DNA of 37,126 nt from Acidobacteriota bacterium (GTDB taxonomy: Bacteria > Acidobacteriota > Terriglobia > Bryobacterales > Bryobacteraceae), in NCBI GenBank assembly GCA_018268835.1, contig JAFDVU010000058.1, forward strand, positions 1 through 37,126, given 5' to 3'. Of this stretch, positions 8,105-16,075 are shown in pieces. The stretch's first letter is position 1; every line of letters starts with the position of its first letter. The notes under the pieces are model-generated. The model was not told the origin of the DNA and searched no databases. It was given only the letters and a program-made list of their open reading frames with translations. The position numbers and the translations under genes are program-made.

Positions 8105-9328
8105 TTGCGCTACGAGTCCCGGCACGTTCCTTTCTACCTGACCTGGGCGGCGGTGGCCGCGCTGCCGTGTTCCATCACCGCGATGAACATCGCGCTGGGA
8201 CTGGCCGCGCTGGCGCTATCGATCCGCTGGCGGCGCGATCGCGGCGCCCTCCGCTTCCCTCCCCTGAAGGCGCCGCTGGCGGCGCTGTTTGCGTGGACGC
8301 TGCTTTCCATCCTGCTGAGCGGCCACGTGGCGCAAGGGTGGGAAGGCGTGCGCAAGTTCTACCTGTTTCTGATGCTGCCGCTCACGGCCAGCACGGTGCG
8401 CACGCGCGGGCAGATGCGGGCGCTGGTGTGGGGGCTGGCCGGGACCACCACGCTCTCCGCCGCGTGGAGCCTGGTGCAGTTCGCGCACAAATACCGCGCG
8501 GCGCGCGATGCCGGGCTGGATTTCCGCCTCACCTACACCGCCGGGGAGCGCATCACCGGCTTCATGAGCCACTGGATGACGCTGAGCGGCGAGGAGATGA
8601 TCGTGCTGCTGGCGATCGGCGCGCTGGTGCTGTTCGGAGGCGCGCGGCGCGGGCGCGCGCTGCTGGTCGGTTGCGCGGCGCTGATCGGGGTCTCGCTGGC
8701 GGCGGGCTATACGCGCTCGATGTGGATGGGAGCGGCGCTGGGCGGCGCCTATCTGGTGTGGCATCGCGACCGGCGCTGGCTGATTGCGCTGCCGGCGGTG
8801 GCGCTGCTCATCCTGGCGGTGAATCCGGCCGGCCTGGGCAGCCGCCTGATTTCGGCGTGGCACCCGGCGGGCGACGTGGACTCCAACCGCTTCCGCGTGA
8901 TCTGCCGGCACACGGCGCTGGCCATGATGAAGGCGCATCCGTGGTTCGGCGTCGGGCCGGGGCAGGTGCGGCCACAATTCCTCAGCTACATTCCGGCCGA
9001 TGAGCCGCGCCCGTTGCCGCCGGGGGCTTACATCCATATGCACAACACGTACCTGCAGTTCGCCGCCGAACGGGGGATCCCCGCGCTGGCGGCGCTGTTG
9101 TGGCTGCTGGGGCGGATGGCTGCCGACCTGGCGGGCGCCGCGCGGCGCCGTCCCCGCGACTGGGTGCCGCGCGCCGCGGTGGCGGTCACGATCGCGGTGC
9201 TGGCGGCGGGGTGGTACGAGCACAACCTGGGCAACGGCGAAGTGCTGCCCTTATTCCTCGCCGTGGCGGGCTGCGGGTACGCGGCGGCGGCTCCGGACGC
9301 GGAGCCGAACGAGTCGGCCGGGGGCTGA
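8105..9328 (+). CDS. O-antigen ligase / Wzy-like polysaccharide polymerase family membrane protein
   Basis: A 407-residue polytopic membrane protein with about ten to eleven hydrophobic segments. The decisive feature is the family signature after a large periplasmic loop: VGPGQV (about residue 285), then HMHNTYLQFAAERG (about 311-324) followed by a leucine-rich helix. This is the HNxYLxxxxExG pattern of the Wzy_C/O-antigen ligase family (WaaL, Wzy). A SNRFRVICRHTALAMMKAHPWFG stretch before it is also typical. These enzymes join or polymerise lipid-linked glycans on the periplasmic side. No other lipopolysaccharide gene lies next to it, so ligase and polymerase cannot be separated. The start is a TTG at 8105 with a weak GAAGG close by. 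It is transcribed divergently from the c-di-GMP gene. Confidence 0.87.
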   Translation: MRYESRHVPFYLTWAAVAALPCSITAMNIALGLAALALSIRWRRDRGALRFPPLKAPLAALFAWTLLSILLSGHVAQGWEGVRKFYLFLMLPLTASTVRTRGQMRALVWGLAGTTTLSAAWSLVQFAHKYRAARDAGLDFRLTYTAGERITGFMSHWMTLSGEEMIVLLAIGALVLFGGARRGRALLVGCAALIGVSLAAGYTRSMWMGAALGGAYLVWHRDRRWLIALPAVALLILAVNPAGLGSRLISAWHPAGDVDSNRFRVICRHTALAMMKAHPWFGVGPGQVRPQFLSYIPADEPRPLPPGAYIHMHNTYLQFAAERGIPALAALLWLLGRMAADLAGAARRRPRDWVPRAAVAVTIAVLAAGWYEHNLGNGEVLPLFLAVAGCGYAAAAPDAEPNESAGG

Positions 9329-9369
9329 GGGATTTGCATCGGACGATGCGGCGGGATAAAGTTGACCGC

Positions 9370-10542
9370 ATGAAACCCGACCGCCGTCAATTTCTGGAAA
9401 CCACCCTCGCCGCCGCGCCGCTGTTCATCCCGGCGCGCGCCTTCGGCGCCAACGACCGAATCGCGTTCGGACTCGTGGGAGCCGGCGGGCGCGGGCGTTA
9501 CCTGCAACAGACGTTTCTCAAACTGGGCGCGGAGTGCGCGGCCATCGCCGAGGTGTACGACGTCAACATGGCCAGCGCCGCCAGGATCGCGCCCGGCGCC
9601 AAGCAGTACATCGACTATCACGAGTTGCTCGGGCAGCCGGGGATCGACGCCGTGGTCGCGGCCACTCCGGACCATCAGCACGCGCCGGTGCTCTTCGCCG
9701 CGCTGGACGCGAAGAAGGACGTGTACCTGGAGAAGCCGATGTCGCACTCGATCGAGCAGAGCCAGGAGATGATCAAGCGGGTGCGCGCGACCAGGCAGAT
9801 CGTACAGATCGGGATGCAGCGGCGCAGCGCGCCGGCGGTGATCAAGGCGAAGGAGATCGTGGACACCGGAATCCTGGGCCGCATCACGATGGTGAAGCCG
9901 ATGTGGAACTGGAACGTATCGCGGCCGCTCAACAATTCGGCGCTGCCCGGCAAGCTGGACTGGAAACGCTTCCTGGGCAGCGCGCCCGACCGTGACCTGG
10001 AGCCGATGCGGTTCCGCAGTTGGCGCTATTTCTGGGACTACTCGGGCGGCAACATGACCGACCAGGGTACGCACCTGATGGACGTCGTGCAGTGGTTCAC
10101 CAACGGCGGTTTTGCGCGGAGCGCGGTCTGTTTCGGGCAGGCGGCGAAGAACACGGGCAGCGAGGTGCCGGACAACTTCTGCGCGGTCTACGAGTACGAA
10201 AAGTTCATGGCCACCTGGACGCTGAATTACTGCAACTCTTACGACAACGACTGGAGCATTCAGTTCCAGGGCGACCAGGGGACGATGATTATCGACCAGG
10301 CCGGGTTCCGCATCTGGAAGGAGCCGTGGCCGCCGAATCGCGAGCCGGTGCAGACGATGGAGGCGCCGATCCCGATCGAGCCGCACGTGCAGAATTTCCT
10401 GGACTGCATCCGGTCGCGCAAGGAGCCGAACGCGCCGGTCGAGGTCGGAGCCAGCGCGGTGAGCGCTCCGCACCTGGCCAACGTGGCGTTCCACCAGAAC
10501 CGGCGGGCGTACCTGAGCATGGACGGGAGCAGAGTAAGCTAG
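9370..10542 (+). CDS. Tat-exported Gfo/Idh/MocA family oxidoreductase
   Basis: A 390-residue NAD(P)-dependent oxidoreductase. The N-terminus PDRRQFLETTLAAAPLF is a twin-arginine signal (RRxFL), with a probable cleavage near ARAFGA at residues 22-27, so the enzyme is exported folded with its cofactor. The Rossmann motif GLVGAGGRGR follows (34-43), then the AATPDHQHAPV segment and EKPM (121-124), the Lys of which is the conserved catalytic-site residue. The C-terminal half fits the GFO_IDH_MocA alpha/beta substrate domain, including DQGTHLMDVVQWF. Substrates of this large family are mostly sugars and inositols; the exact one is unknown. The ATG at 9370 is chosen because it places the RR motif at the usual position; an in-frame ATG at 9346 is the alternative. 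The cupin gene follows 5 bp downstream. Confidence 0.92.
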   Translation: MKPDRRQFLETTLAAAPLFIPARAFGANDRIAFGLVGAGGRGRYLQQTFLKLGAECAAIAEVYDVNMASAARIAPGAKQYIDYHELLGQPGIDAVVAATPDHQHAPVLFAALDAKKDVYLEKPMSHSIEQSQEMIKRVRATRQIVQIGMQRRSAPAVIKAKEIVDTGILGRITMVKPMWNWNVSRPLNNSALPGKLDWKRFLGSAPDRDLEPMRFRSWRYFWDYSGGNMTDQGTHLMDVVQWFTNGGFARSAVCFGQAAKNTGSEVPDNFCAVYEYEKFMATWTLNYCNSYDNDWSIQFQGDQGTMIIDQAGFRIWKEPWPPNREPVQTMEAPIPIEPHVQNFLDCIRSRKEPNAPVEVGASAVSAPHLANVAFHQNRRAYLSMDGSRVS

Positions 10543-10547
10543 CAGCC

Positions 10548-10973
10548 ATGAAACTCACCAGACGGGACCTGGTCGCGCTGGCGCCGGCGCTGGCGGCGGC
10601 CCAATCGCAGACGGCGAAGAAGAGAAGCGACCTGCCCTCGCGGTGCTTCGTATACGAGGACCTGCCGGTGAAGAAGAACGGCGAGAACGAATCGCGCGCC
10701 GTCTTCGACGGCCTGAACCATTCGGGAATTCAGCTCGACCTGCACATGACGAGCCTGGGACCGGGGCAGGTGCCGCACGCCGCGCATCACCACGTGCACG
10801 AAGAGATCATGATGCTGCGCACGGGGCAGCTGGACGTGACGATTCAGGGTAAGACGACACGCGTCACGGCGGGCAGCGTGGTGTACGTCCACTCGATGGA
10901 AGAGCACGGGTGGAAGAATCCGGGTCCGGGGCGGGCGGAGTATTTCGTGATGGCGGTGGGGCGGGAAGCGTAG
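10548..10973 (+). CDS. Tat-exported cupin domain protein
   Basis: A 141-residue single-cupin protein. Its N-terminus TRRDLVALAPALAAAQS looks like a short twin-arginine signal. Cupin motif 1 is HHHVHEEIMMLRTG (about residues 84-97), supplying the two His and Glu metal ligands. Motif 2 is GSVVYVHSMEEHGWKN (about 109-124), supplying the last His and the Asn. A bound divalent metal and a small-molecule or sugar role are expected from the family, but the activity is not identifiable. It starts 5 bp after the Gfo/Idh/MocA gene, and both carry Tat-type leaders, so the two are probably co-transcribed and work in the same exported sugar-related step. Confidence 0.87.
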   Translation: MKLTRRDLVALAPALAAAQSQTAKKRSDLPSRCFVYEDLPVKKNGENESRAVFDGLNHSGIQLDLHMTSLGPGQVPHAAHHHVHEEIMMLRTGQLDVTIQGKTTRVTAGSVVYVHSMEEHGWKNPGPGRAEYFVMAVGREA

Positions 10974-11028
10974 GCGGCGAGTTGGCCGTGAGACATCCTC
11001 AACCGGCGTGGTGCCCTGGGGGATCGAT

Positions 11029-11640
11029 TCAAGCCGTCTTCTCGGCGCGGACGATGAATCTGCGGGGCGCCGAACCGATGTAGTCGAACGGGAAGCAGGT
11101 GACCAGAGTGAGGCAGTCGCTGCCGTTCGGGTAGAGGACAGCGACGTCGTCCGGAGACACGACCCTGGTGGAAACGACCTTGTAGTGGCAATCGCCGTGA
11201 AGGGTGCTCAGGGTGATGGAGTCGCCGGGCCGGATATTTCGCAGCGGGCGGAAGAAGGTGTCCCGGTGGCCGGCGATCCCGATGTTGCCCGATTCGCCGG
11301 GGAGCGCCGTGCCGGGGATATGGCCGGCGGCACGCTTCAGATCGCCGGCATCCGCCCCTTCCACCACCATGACGGCGAGGCCGAGGCGCGGGACGCGCAG
11401 GCGTCCGAGGACGGCGCCTTCGCGCGGCGGTGGAGGGGCTACAGGCGGCGCCGGCGCGGGGGATGGGTACGCGCCGCGTGCAGCCGCCCGCTGGAAGTTG
11501 CGCGCCGCCTTCGCCTGGAAAAGCCGGGCGTTCACGTAGACCGCCACGCAGTATCCCAGTGCCAGCACGCCGAGCGCGGCGAATGCATACTGCGCGAAGC
11601 GGAGAATTCGCCCGGTCCGGTTCGCTTCTGCGGGCTTCAT
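11029..11640 (-). CDS. Class D-like sortase
   Basis: A 203-residue sortase. A single N-terminal membrane helix (about 14-36) is followed by a proline-rich linker (58-73) and the beta-barrel domain. The catalytic residues are all visible: His125 in IAGHRDTFFR, Cys182 in TLVTCFPF and an Arg at 193-194 in SAPRRFIV. Sortases cleave a C-terminal LPxT(G/A) signal and attach the protein to a surface amine. The TLVTCFPF...GSAPRRFIV context resembles class D enzymes, which by family knowledge often accept LPxTA. That matches the LPKTA protein two genes upstream. The ATG overlaps the VWA gene stop by 4 bp (ATGA), implying coupling. Sortases are less familiar outside Gram-positive bacteria, though known in Acidobacteria and some Proteobacteria. 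Confidence 0.92.
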   Translation of the reverse strand: MKPAEANRTGRILRFAQYAFAALGVLALGYCVAVYVNARLFQAKAARNFQRAAARGAYPSPAPAPPVAPPPPREGAVLGRLRVPRLGLAVMVVEGADAGDLKRAAGHIPGTALPGESGNIGIAGHRDTFFRPLRNIRPGDSITLSTLHGDCHYKVVSTRVVSPDDVAVLYPNGSDCLTLVTCFPFDYIGSAPRRFIVRAEKTA

Positions 11641-12584
11641 CGCGGCTTCTCCCGGGCGATCCCACCGGCTTCCGGAGCCGCCGCGGATGCAATGTAACCG
11701 GCCCGCGCGCGCACCGAATATTTTTGGCCGCGCGGCCCGGTGGCGGTTACGCGGATGCGCCGGTATGCGTTATCGAACGACGGGTTCGAAGGGACATATC
11801 CGATGGTGTACTGGTGGCGAATGTCGGCCGCGATGCGTTGGCAGATGCGCACTGCTTCGCCGGTTTCCTTGGGCAGATAGGCTTCGCCTCCGGTGAGGCG
11901 GGCCAACTTTCGCAGCACGCGCGGGTTCTTGTCTTCGTCGTATTCGTCGAACAGGCCGATCGTGTAGACGATGGCGTCGGAGCGGGCGGCTTCGTCGATC
12001 ACCTGGGCGAGCGTGTGGCTGCTGGCGTTGTCGCCGCCGTCGCTGACCACGATCAGCACCTTTTTGTCGAGGGTCGCCTTTTTCAGATGGGTGAGCCCGG
12101 CGTCGATGGCGTCGTATAAAGCGGTTTCGCCCCTGGCCGGAATCCCGTTGAGCGCGATTTCCAGTTCGGAGGTACTGGCCGAGAAGAGCTTCGTATTGGG
12201 CAGCCCAAAGGACACATGCTCGTTGAAATTGACGATGAACATCTCATCGCGCGGGTTGCTGGAACGGGCAAAGACGACCGCCGCCGCGGCGACATCTTTC
12301 CTCTTCCGCCTCATGCTGCCGCTGTTGTCGACGACAAGGCCGACGGCGACCGGAGTGTCCTCGTCCTGGAAGAGTCGAATCGCCTGGGAGGCTCCGTCTT
12401 CAAACACACGGAAATTTTCCTGGTGCAGACCGGTAACAAAACCGCCCTTGCGGTCGCGGACGGTGGGGTGCAGGACGACCAGGGCGACATCCGTGGAGAA
12501 GGTGGCGCCTCCCGGCTGAGGCGCCCCCTGGAACGCACCCCCGGGGCACGCGATGAGAAGGACCAGCGGCAGCGCGATGCGCAT
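11637..12584 (-). CDS. Secreted VWFA-related domain protein (acidobacterial TIGR03436 type)
   Basis: A 315-residue secreted protein. The leader is short and ends in LIAC (residues 10-13), which could be a lipobox, so it may be a lipoprotein. An Ig-like strand region (TVRDRKGGFVTGLHQENFRVFEDG, shortened here by position 41-64) typical of the acidobacterial VWFA-related family precedes a von Willebrand A domain. The metal-ion site is complete: DNSGS at 86-90, Thr154 in RGETALYDAI and Asp182 in VSDGGD. Such domains bind proteins through a divalent cation. There is no C-terminal sorting signal. It lies 12 bp after the LPKTA gene and overlaps the sortase start by 4 bp. A role as partner or presenter for the sortase substrate is inference from position. 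Confidence 0.9.
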   Translation of the reverse strand: MRIALPLVLLIACPGGAFQGAPQPGGATFSTDVALVVLHPTVRDRKGGFVTGLHQENFRVFEDGASQAIRLFQDEDTPVAVGLVVDNSGSMRRKRKDVAAAAVVFARSSNPRDEMFIVNFNEHVSFGLPNTKLFSASTSELEIALNGIPARGETALYDAIDAGLTHLKKATLDKKVLIVVSDGGDNASSHTLAQVIDEAARSDAIVYTIGLFDEYDEDKNPRVLRKLARLTGGEAYLPKETGEAVRICQRIAADIRHQYTIGYVPSNPSFDNAYRRIRVTATGPRGQKYSVRARAGYIASAAAPEAGGIAREKPR

Positions 12585-12596
12585 CGGGGTTCGGGT

Positions 12597-13310
12597 CTAC
12601 TTCACCGGCTTCGCGACAGCGGCGCTGAACCGGAGCAGCCCCGCGATTCCGAATGACAGCAGGCCGAGCAGTCCGATCAAGGGTAAGGGACTGGCGGTTT
12701 TGGGCAGCTCCTTCGGCATGCTGACCGTTTCATCCGGCGGCGGAGGGACGAAGACTTCGGCGACCTCGACTTCCTCCTCGGTGGGCTTCTGAGCCTTCAG
12801 ATGCGTATTCTTCATCGCCATGACCGTGGGCTCGGTCATGTCGCGGGTGGCCTTGGTGGTATTGGCCGCAAGCTCATTCGGCATGGATGCGACCGGTTGG
12901 TTGTTGGCCTTGGCCAACTGGACGGCCTTGACCTTGGGATAGACGAATTCGTGGCCGTAATTCTCTCCGGGGTAGAACCAGGCGCGTACTGCTTCGGGGG
13001 CTCCCGCGGCCCGCTCTTCAAAGGTGATGATGGGCCTGCCCGCCGGCTTCAGGTGGTAATCCGGGACCGCCAGAAACGTCCCGTAGAGGTGATCTTCATT
13101 CTTATTGAAGACCTCGACGATGTTGCGGTCGGTCATCGAATCCGCGAGCTTGAACACATAGGTCCCAGGGTCCAGGACACGTCCCGGAATCTCGACCGGG
13201 GTCTTGAACGTGAAGACCGTCTTCTGGTTCCACTCGCCGGCGCGCGCGCACGGCAGCAGGGCGCCGAGCACCCCGGCGCAGGCAAGTGCAAGTAACTTCA
13301 AGTTGCTCAT
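12597..13310 (-). CDS. Secreted protein with C-terminal LPKTA sortase sorting signal
   Basis: A 237-residue protein with a signal peptide (MSNLKLLALACAGVLGALL, cleavage probably after CARA near residue 26). The body contains a conserved acidobacterial region of unknown function (EIPGRVLDPGTYVFKL; ITFEERAAGAPEAVRAWFYPG). Toward the C-terminus comes an acidic, proline-rich spacer (EEEVEVAEVFVPPPPDE), then LPKTA at 202-206, a hydrophobic stretch of about 20 residues, and a tail with Arg and two Lys. This is the standard order of a cell-wall sorting signal, with Ala in place of Gly, as some class D sortases prefer. The ATG at 13310 is preceded by a strong AAAGGAG site; an upstream in-frame Met lacks one. 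It is on the same strand as the sortase gene and only the VWA gene separates them. Confidence 0.88.
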   Translation of the reverse strand: MSNLKLLALACAGVLGALLPCARAGEWNQKTVFTFKTPVEIPGRVLDPGTYVFKLADSMTDRNIVEVFNKNEDHLYGTFLAVPDYHLKPAGRPIITFEERAAGAPEAVRAWFYPGENYGHEFVYPKVKAVQLAKANNQPVASMPNELAANTTKATRDMTEPTVMAMKNTHLKAQKPTEEEVEVAEVFVPPPPDETVSMPKELPKTASPLPLIGLLGLLSFGIAGLLRFSAAVAKPVK

Positions 13311-13341
13311 TTTCGAGTTCTCCTTTTGTGAGTGTTGGGTG

Positions 13342-13363
13342 CCGCCGGCCTGGAGACCGGCGG
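13342..13363 (-). other. Hairpin between the HtrA and LPKTA genes
   Basis: A 7-bp perfect inverted repeat (CCGCCGG / CCGGCGG) with an 8-base loop in the 69-bp spacer. No T-run follows on the minus strand, so it does not look like a terminator. It may be an mRNA processing or stability element within the operon. Confidence 0.4.
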
Positions 13364-13379
13364 ACATAGACACGCTTTC

Positions 13380-14891
13380 TTACTTCGGCGTAACCACGAC
13401 GAAGATATGGTCGCCGCCGCGATCGATCAGCAGCAGCACGGGCGAATTGCCGGCCTGCCGGACCGCGTCTCGAAACTGCTCGACGCCGGCGACGGCCTTA
13501 TGGTCGATCTCCTGAATGACGTCGCCGCGGCGCAACCCCGCATCCTCGGCCGGACCGGCGGGCTGAACGCCGGTCACGACCACGCCGGTGGTGCGGGCGG
13601 AAAGTCCGAGTTGGCTTGCGACATCCGGCGTCAACCGATCCACCGAGATGCCCAGCCGCGGACCGGCGGACTGGTTCGCGGCGGGCCCGCCCGGCGCTTC
13701 CGCCGCGTCGGGCAACTGGGCCAAGGTCAGAGAGTACTCCTGCTCGCGGCCATCGCGAAATACCGTCAACTTCACCGGCGTGCCTGGCGCCATCATGGAG
13801 ACCTTGAGGCTCAGGTCCCGGCTATCGCCCATGGGAGCGCCGTTCAGCGCCAGAATGATGTCTCCACGCTTCAGGCCGGCCCGGTCCGCTGGACTGTCCG
13901 GGGTGACGTTGGCGACCAGCGCGCCGCGCGGTTCGCCGGTGAGTCCGAAGGATTTCGCCAGCGCCGGGGTCACCGGCTGAATCAGCACACCGATGGAACC
14001 GCGCAGCACCTTGCCGTGTTCGATGATCTGGTCCATCACGGCACGAGCCATGTTGACCGGAATGGCGAAGCCCACTCCCTGATTGCCGCCCCCTCCGCCG
14101 GCGATGATCGCGGTGTTGATCCCGACCAGTTCGCCGCGCACATTCACCAGGGCGCCGCCGGAGTTGCCGGGATTGATGGCGGCGTCGGTCTGCAGGAAGT
14201 CCTCGTAATCCTCAATGCCGAGGCCGCCGCGTCCGGTGGCGCTGATGATTCCCATGGTCAGGGTCCGGCCGATGCCGAACGGGTTGCCGACGGCCAGCGC
14301 GAAGTCGCCGACCTGCACCTTCGAAGAGTCGCCAAGGGTCAGGAACGGGAGGTTCTTGCCATCGATCTTGACCACCGCCACGTCGGTCTTGGCGTCGGTG
14401 CCGACGATGTGTCCCTTGAACTCGCGTTTGTCGCCGAGCGAAACCGTGATCTCATCCGCTCCGGAAACCACGTGGTTGTTGGTCAGCACGTATCCGTTGG
14501 CGTTGACGATGACGCCGGACCCGAGGCTGTGTTCCCTTTCCTCGCTGGGAACGCGAGACTGCGGGGAGAACTGACCGCCGAAGAACTGGCGGAAGAACGG
14601 ATCCGAGAAAAACGGCGACGAAGGCCCCTGGCCGGAGGAACGCACGATCTTCGAGGATGCGATGTTTACCACCGCGGGGAGCACCTTCCTCGCGACCGGG
14701 GCGAAGCCGTTCAGGAACGACACCTGCTGACCGATGGCGGCGCCGCCGGGGTCCGATACATACATGGCCACGGGCTCGACGGTTCCGAGAAAGGACCGTC
14801 CCGACTTCGCGGTCGCCCAGGAACCGGCGAGACCGCCGATTCCGAGCGCCGCTACCAATGATCCGATCGCAAGTCTGCTGCTCATCATCAT
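13380..14891 (-). CDS. HtrA/DegP-family periplasmic serine protease (Do type)
   Basis: A 503-residue trypsin-like protease with chaperone role for envelope proteins. One N-terminal hydrophobic segment (about 7-28) is a signal or anchor. The triad is His140 (TNNHVV), Asp170 (TDVAVVK) and Ser244 (GNSGGA). Two PDZ domains follow, at about 290-385 and 410-500, with GLKRGDIILALNG and GLRRGDVIQEIDH carboxylate-loop and strand motifs. The start is one of three consecutive ATGs (14891, 14888, 14885) after a GAGAGGGGG site; the later ones have the better spacing. A GTG at 14912 is less likely. It sits 69 bp upstream of the LPKTA gene and 42 bp downstream of the stress-protein gene, all on one strand, so it may supervise export of the sortase substrate. 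Confidence 0.95.
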   Translation of the reverse strand: MMMSSRLAIGSLVAALGIGGLAGSWATAKSGRSFLGTVEPVAMYVSDPGGAAIGQQVSFLNGFAPVARKVLPAVVNIASSKIVRSSGQGPSSPFFSDPFFRQFFGGQFSPQSRVPSEEREHSLGSGVIVNANGYVLTNNHVVSGADEITVSLGDKREFKGHIVGTDAKTDVAVVKIDGKNLPFLTLGDSSKVQVGDFALAVGNPFGIGRTLTMGIISATGRGGLGIEDYEDFLQTDAAINPGNSGGALVNVRGELVGINTAIIAGGGGGNQGVGFAIPVNMARAVMDQIIEHGKVLRGSIGVLIQPVTPALAKSFGLTGEPRGALVANVTPDSPADRAGLKRGDIILALNGAPMGDSRDLSLKVSMMAPGTPVKLTVFRDGREQEYSLTLAQLPDAAEAPGGPAANQSAGPRLGISVDRLTPDVASQLGLSARTTGVVVTGVQPAGPAEDAGLRRGDVIQEIDHKAVAGVEQFRDAVRQAGNSPVLLLIDRGGDHIFVVVTPK

Positions 14892-14933
14892 CCCCCTCTC
14901 TTGCTTTGCCACACGCCGAGTTGCGGCCCCTCC

Positions 14934-15482
14934 TCAAACGGCGCCGGCTCCGGCGGGCTGGAGTTTCCCGGCGGCGTGAACGTCCATCTCGACCGGCACA
15001 GTCCTGCGGACGATTTCGCGTGCCCTTTCGATCTCCGAGGAAGTGCCGTGCCCGACCAGAAGGAACCGGTTGGCCTTCAGCGCGACCTCGTAGCGCAGGA
15101 TGCTGTCCTTGGGGATGCCAATGCTGTAGAGGCCGGCGCCGATGGCGCTGAGACCGCCCACGACGGCCGCACCCTCCAATGCGCCCACGATCCACGAGAT
15201 GAGGGGTCCGGCCACCAGCACCGGCCCGATGCCCGGCACGGCAAAAAACGCCGCGCCTGCCAGCAGACCCCAGACGCCGCCCCATAGGGCGCCAAGTTTT
15301 CCCCAGTAGCGCATGCGGTCGCCGGTATTGTAGTAACCGACCACGTTCTCTTCAGTGTGATAATCCTTACCTACGATGGACAGCTTCTTCATATCGAAGC
15401 CTCCGCGGCGGAGTTCCTGCACCGCGTGTTCGGCATCGACGTGAGTTTGATATACGGCTACAATTGCGTCATCCCTGGTCAT
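14934..15482 (-). CDS. YflT-like general stress protein with glycine-rich membrane segment
   Basis: A 182-residue protein. Residues about 5-50 match the general stress protein 17M/YflT-type domain: a beta-alpha fold beginning AIVAVYQTHVDAEHAVQELRR and continuing to KKLSIVGKDYH. A long Gly/Ala-rich hydrophobic region follows (about 83-130: LWGGVWGLLAGAAFF, then VPGIGPVLVAGP and GALEGAAVVGGLSAIG), consistent with one or two glycine-zipper membrane hairpins. The C-terminal part (ANRFLLVGHGTSSE) repeats the alpha/beta character. Function is unknown; relatives are stress-induced. The ATG at 15482 is used, with only a weak upstream GGGC. It heads the minus-strand run that leads to htrA and the sortase genes. 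Confidence 0.75.
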   Translation of the reverse strand: MTRDDAIVAVYQTHVDAEHAVQELRRGGFDMKKLSIVGKDYHTEENVVGYYNTGDRMRYWGKLGALWGGVWGLLAGAAFFAVPGIGPVLVAGPLISWIVGALEGAAVVGGLSAIGAGLYSIGIPKDSILRYEVALKANRFLLVGHGTSSEIERAREIVRRTVPVEMDVHAAGKLQPAGAGAV

Positions 15483-15619
15483 ATAGTGCCCATCCCTTAT
15501 CTGTTAGTGTGTGATTTAGTTCCAAAGCGGCGCGTCAAAGATAGTCCACTCACAGGCTTTACACTTCCAGTCTAAGTACCGGGCATTAACGGAAGATAAG
15601 AAGAACCTTATGGTTTTCT

Positions 15620-16018
15620 TTATGACGGACGCCCCAGCACCGCGCCGATGCGGGCCAGCAGGGTACCGGCATCGACCGGTTTACGGAAGAAGGCTTCGGC
15701 GCCCGCGGCAAGCGCCTCGGCCTCCCGGTCCGGCGCGGCAACCACGATGACCGGCACCGGGCGCGAAGAGCGAATGGCACGGCACGTTTCTCCCCCGTCC
15801 ATGCCGGGCATGCGCCAGTCCAACAAAACCAGGTCGAAGGCGGCGGCGCGGACTTCTTCCAGCGCGAGGAAGCCGTCCGCGGCCTCGCTGACTCCGTAGC
15901 CGCGGGCGGTGAGTGCGATTCGCACCACCCGGCGGTACTGCGGGTCGTCGTCGACTACGAGGATTCGGGCCACGGGAGTATGCCGGTATGTGGGCGGCTG
16001 CCCACTTTGCCGGTTCAT
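15620..16018 (-). CDS. Single-domain response regulator
   Basis: A 132-residue CheY-like receiver with no output domain. The acidic cluster VVDDDP is at 21-26, the phosphoacceptor is Asp67 in LLDWRMPGMDG and the conserved Lys is Lys113 in FRKPVD. The Thr/Ser that normally senses phosphorylation is Ala94 (IVVAAP), so switching may be altered. It follows the KdpE-like gene by 57 bp on the same strand and is similar to it in receiver sequence (ARILVVDDDPQ against SRILVVDDDPQ), so it may be a partial duplication receiving phosphate from the same kinase. No clear ribosome site precedes the ATG at 16018; an in-frame Val codon nearer the domain is possible. Confidence 0.85.
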   Translation of the reverse strand: MNRQSGQPPTYRHTPVARILVVDDDPQYRRVVRIALTARGYGVSEAADGFLALEEVRAAAFDLVLLDWRMPGMDGGETCRAIRSSRPVPVIVVAAPDREAEALAAGAEAFFRKPVDAGTLLARIGAVLGRPS

Positions 16019-16075
16019 CCGTAGATCTTACCGGATGCCTGTAAGGGAGGCGTAAGGACGGTGTTAGGGTTATTT

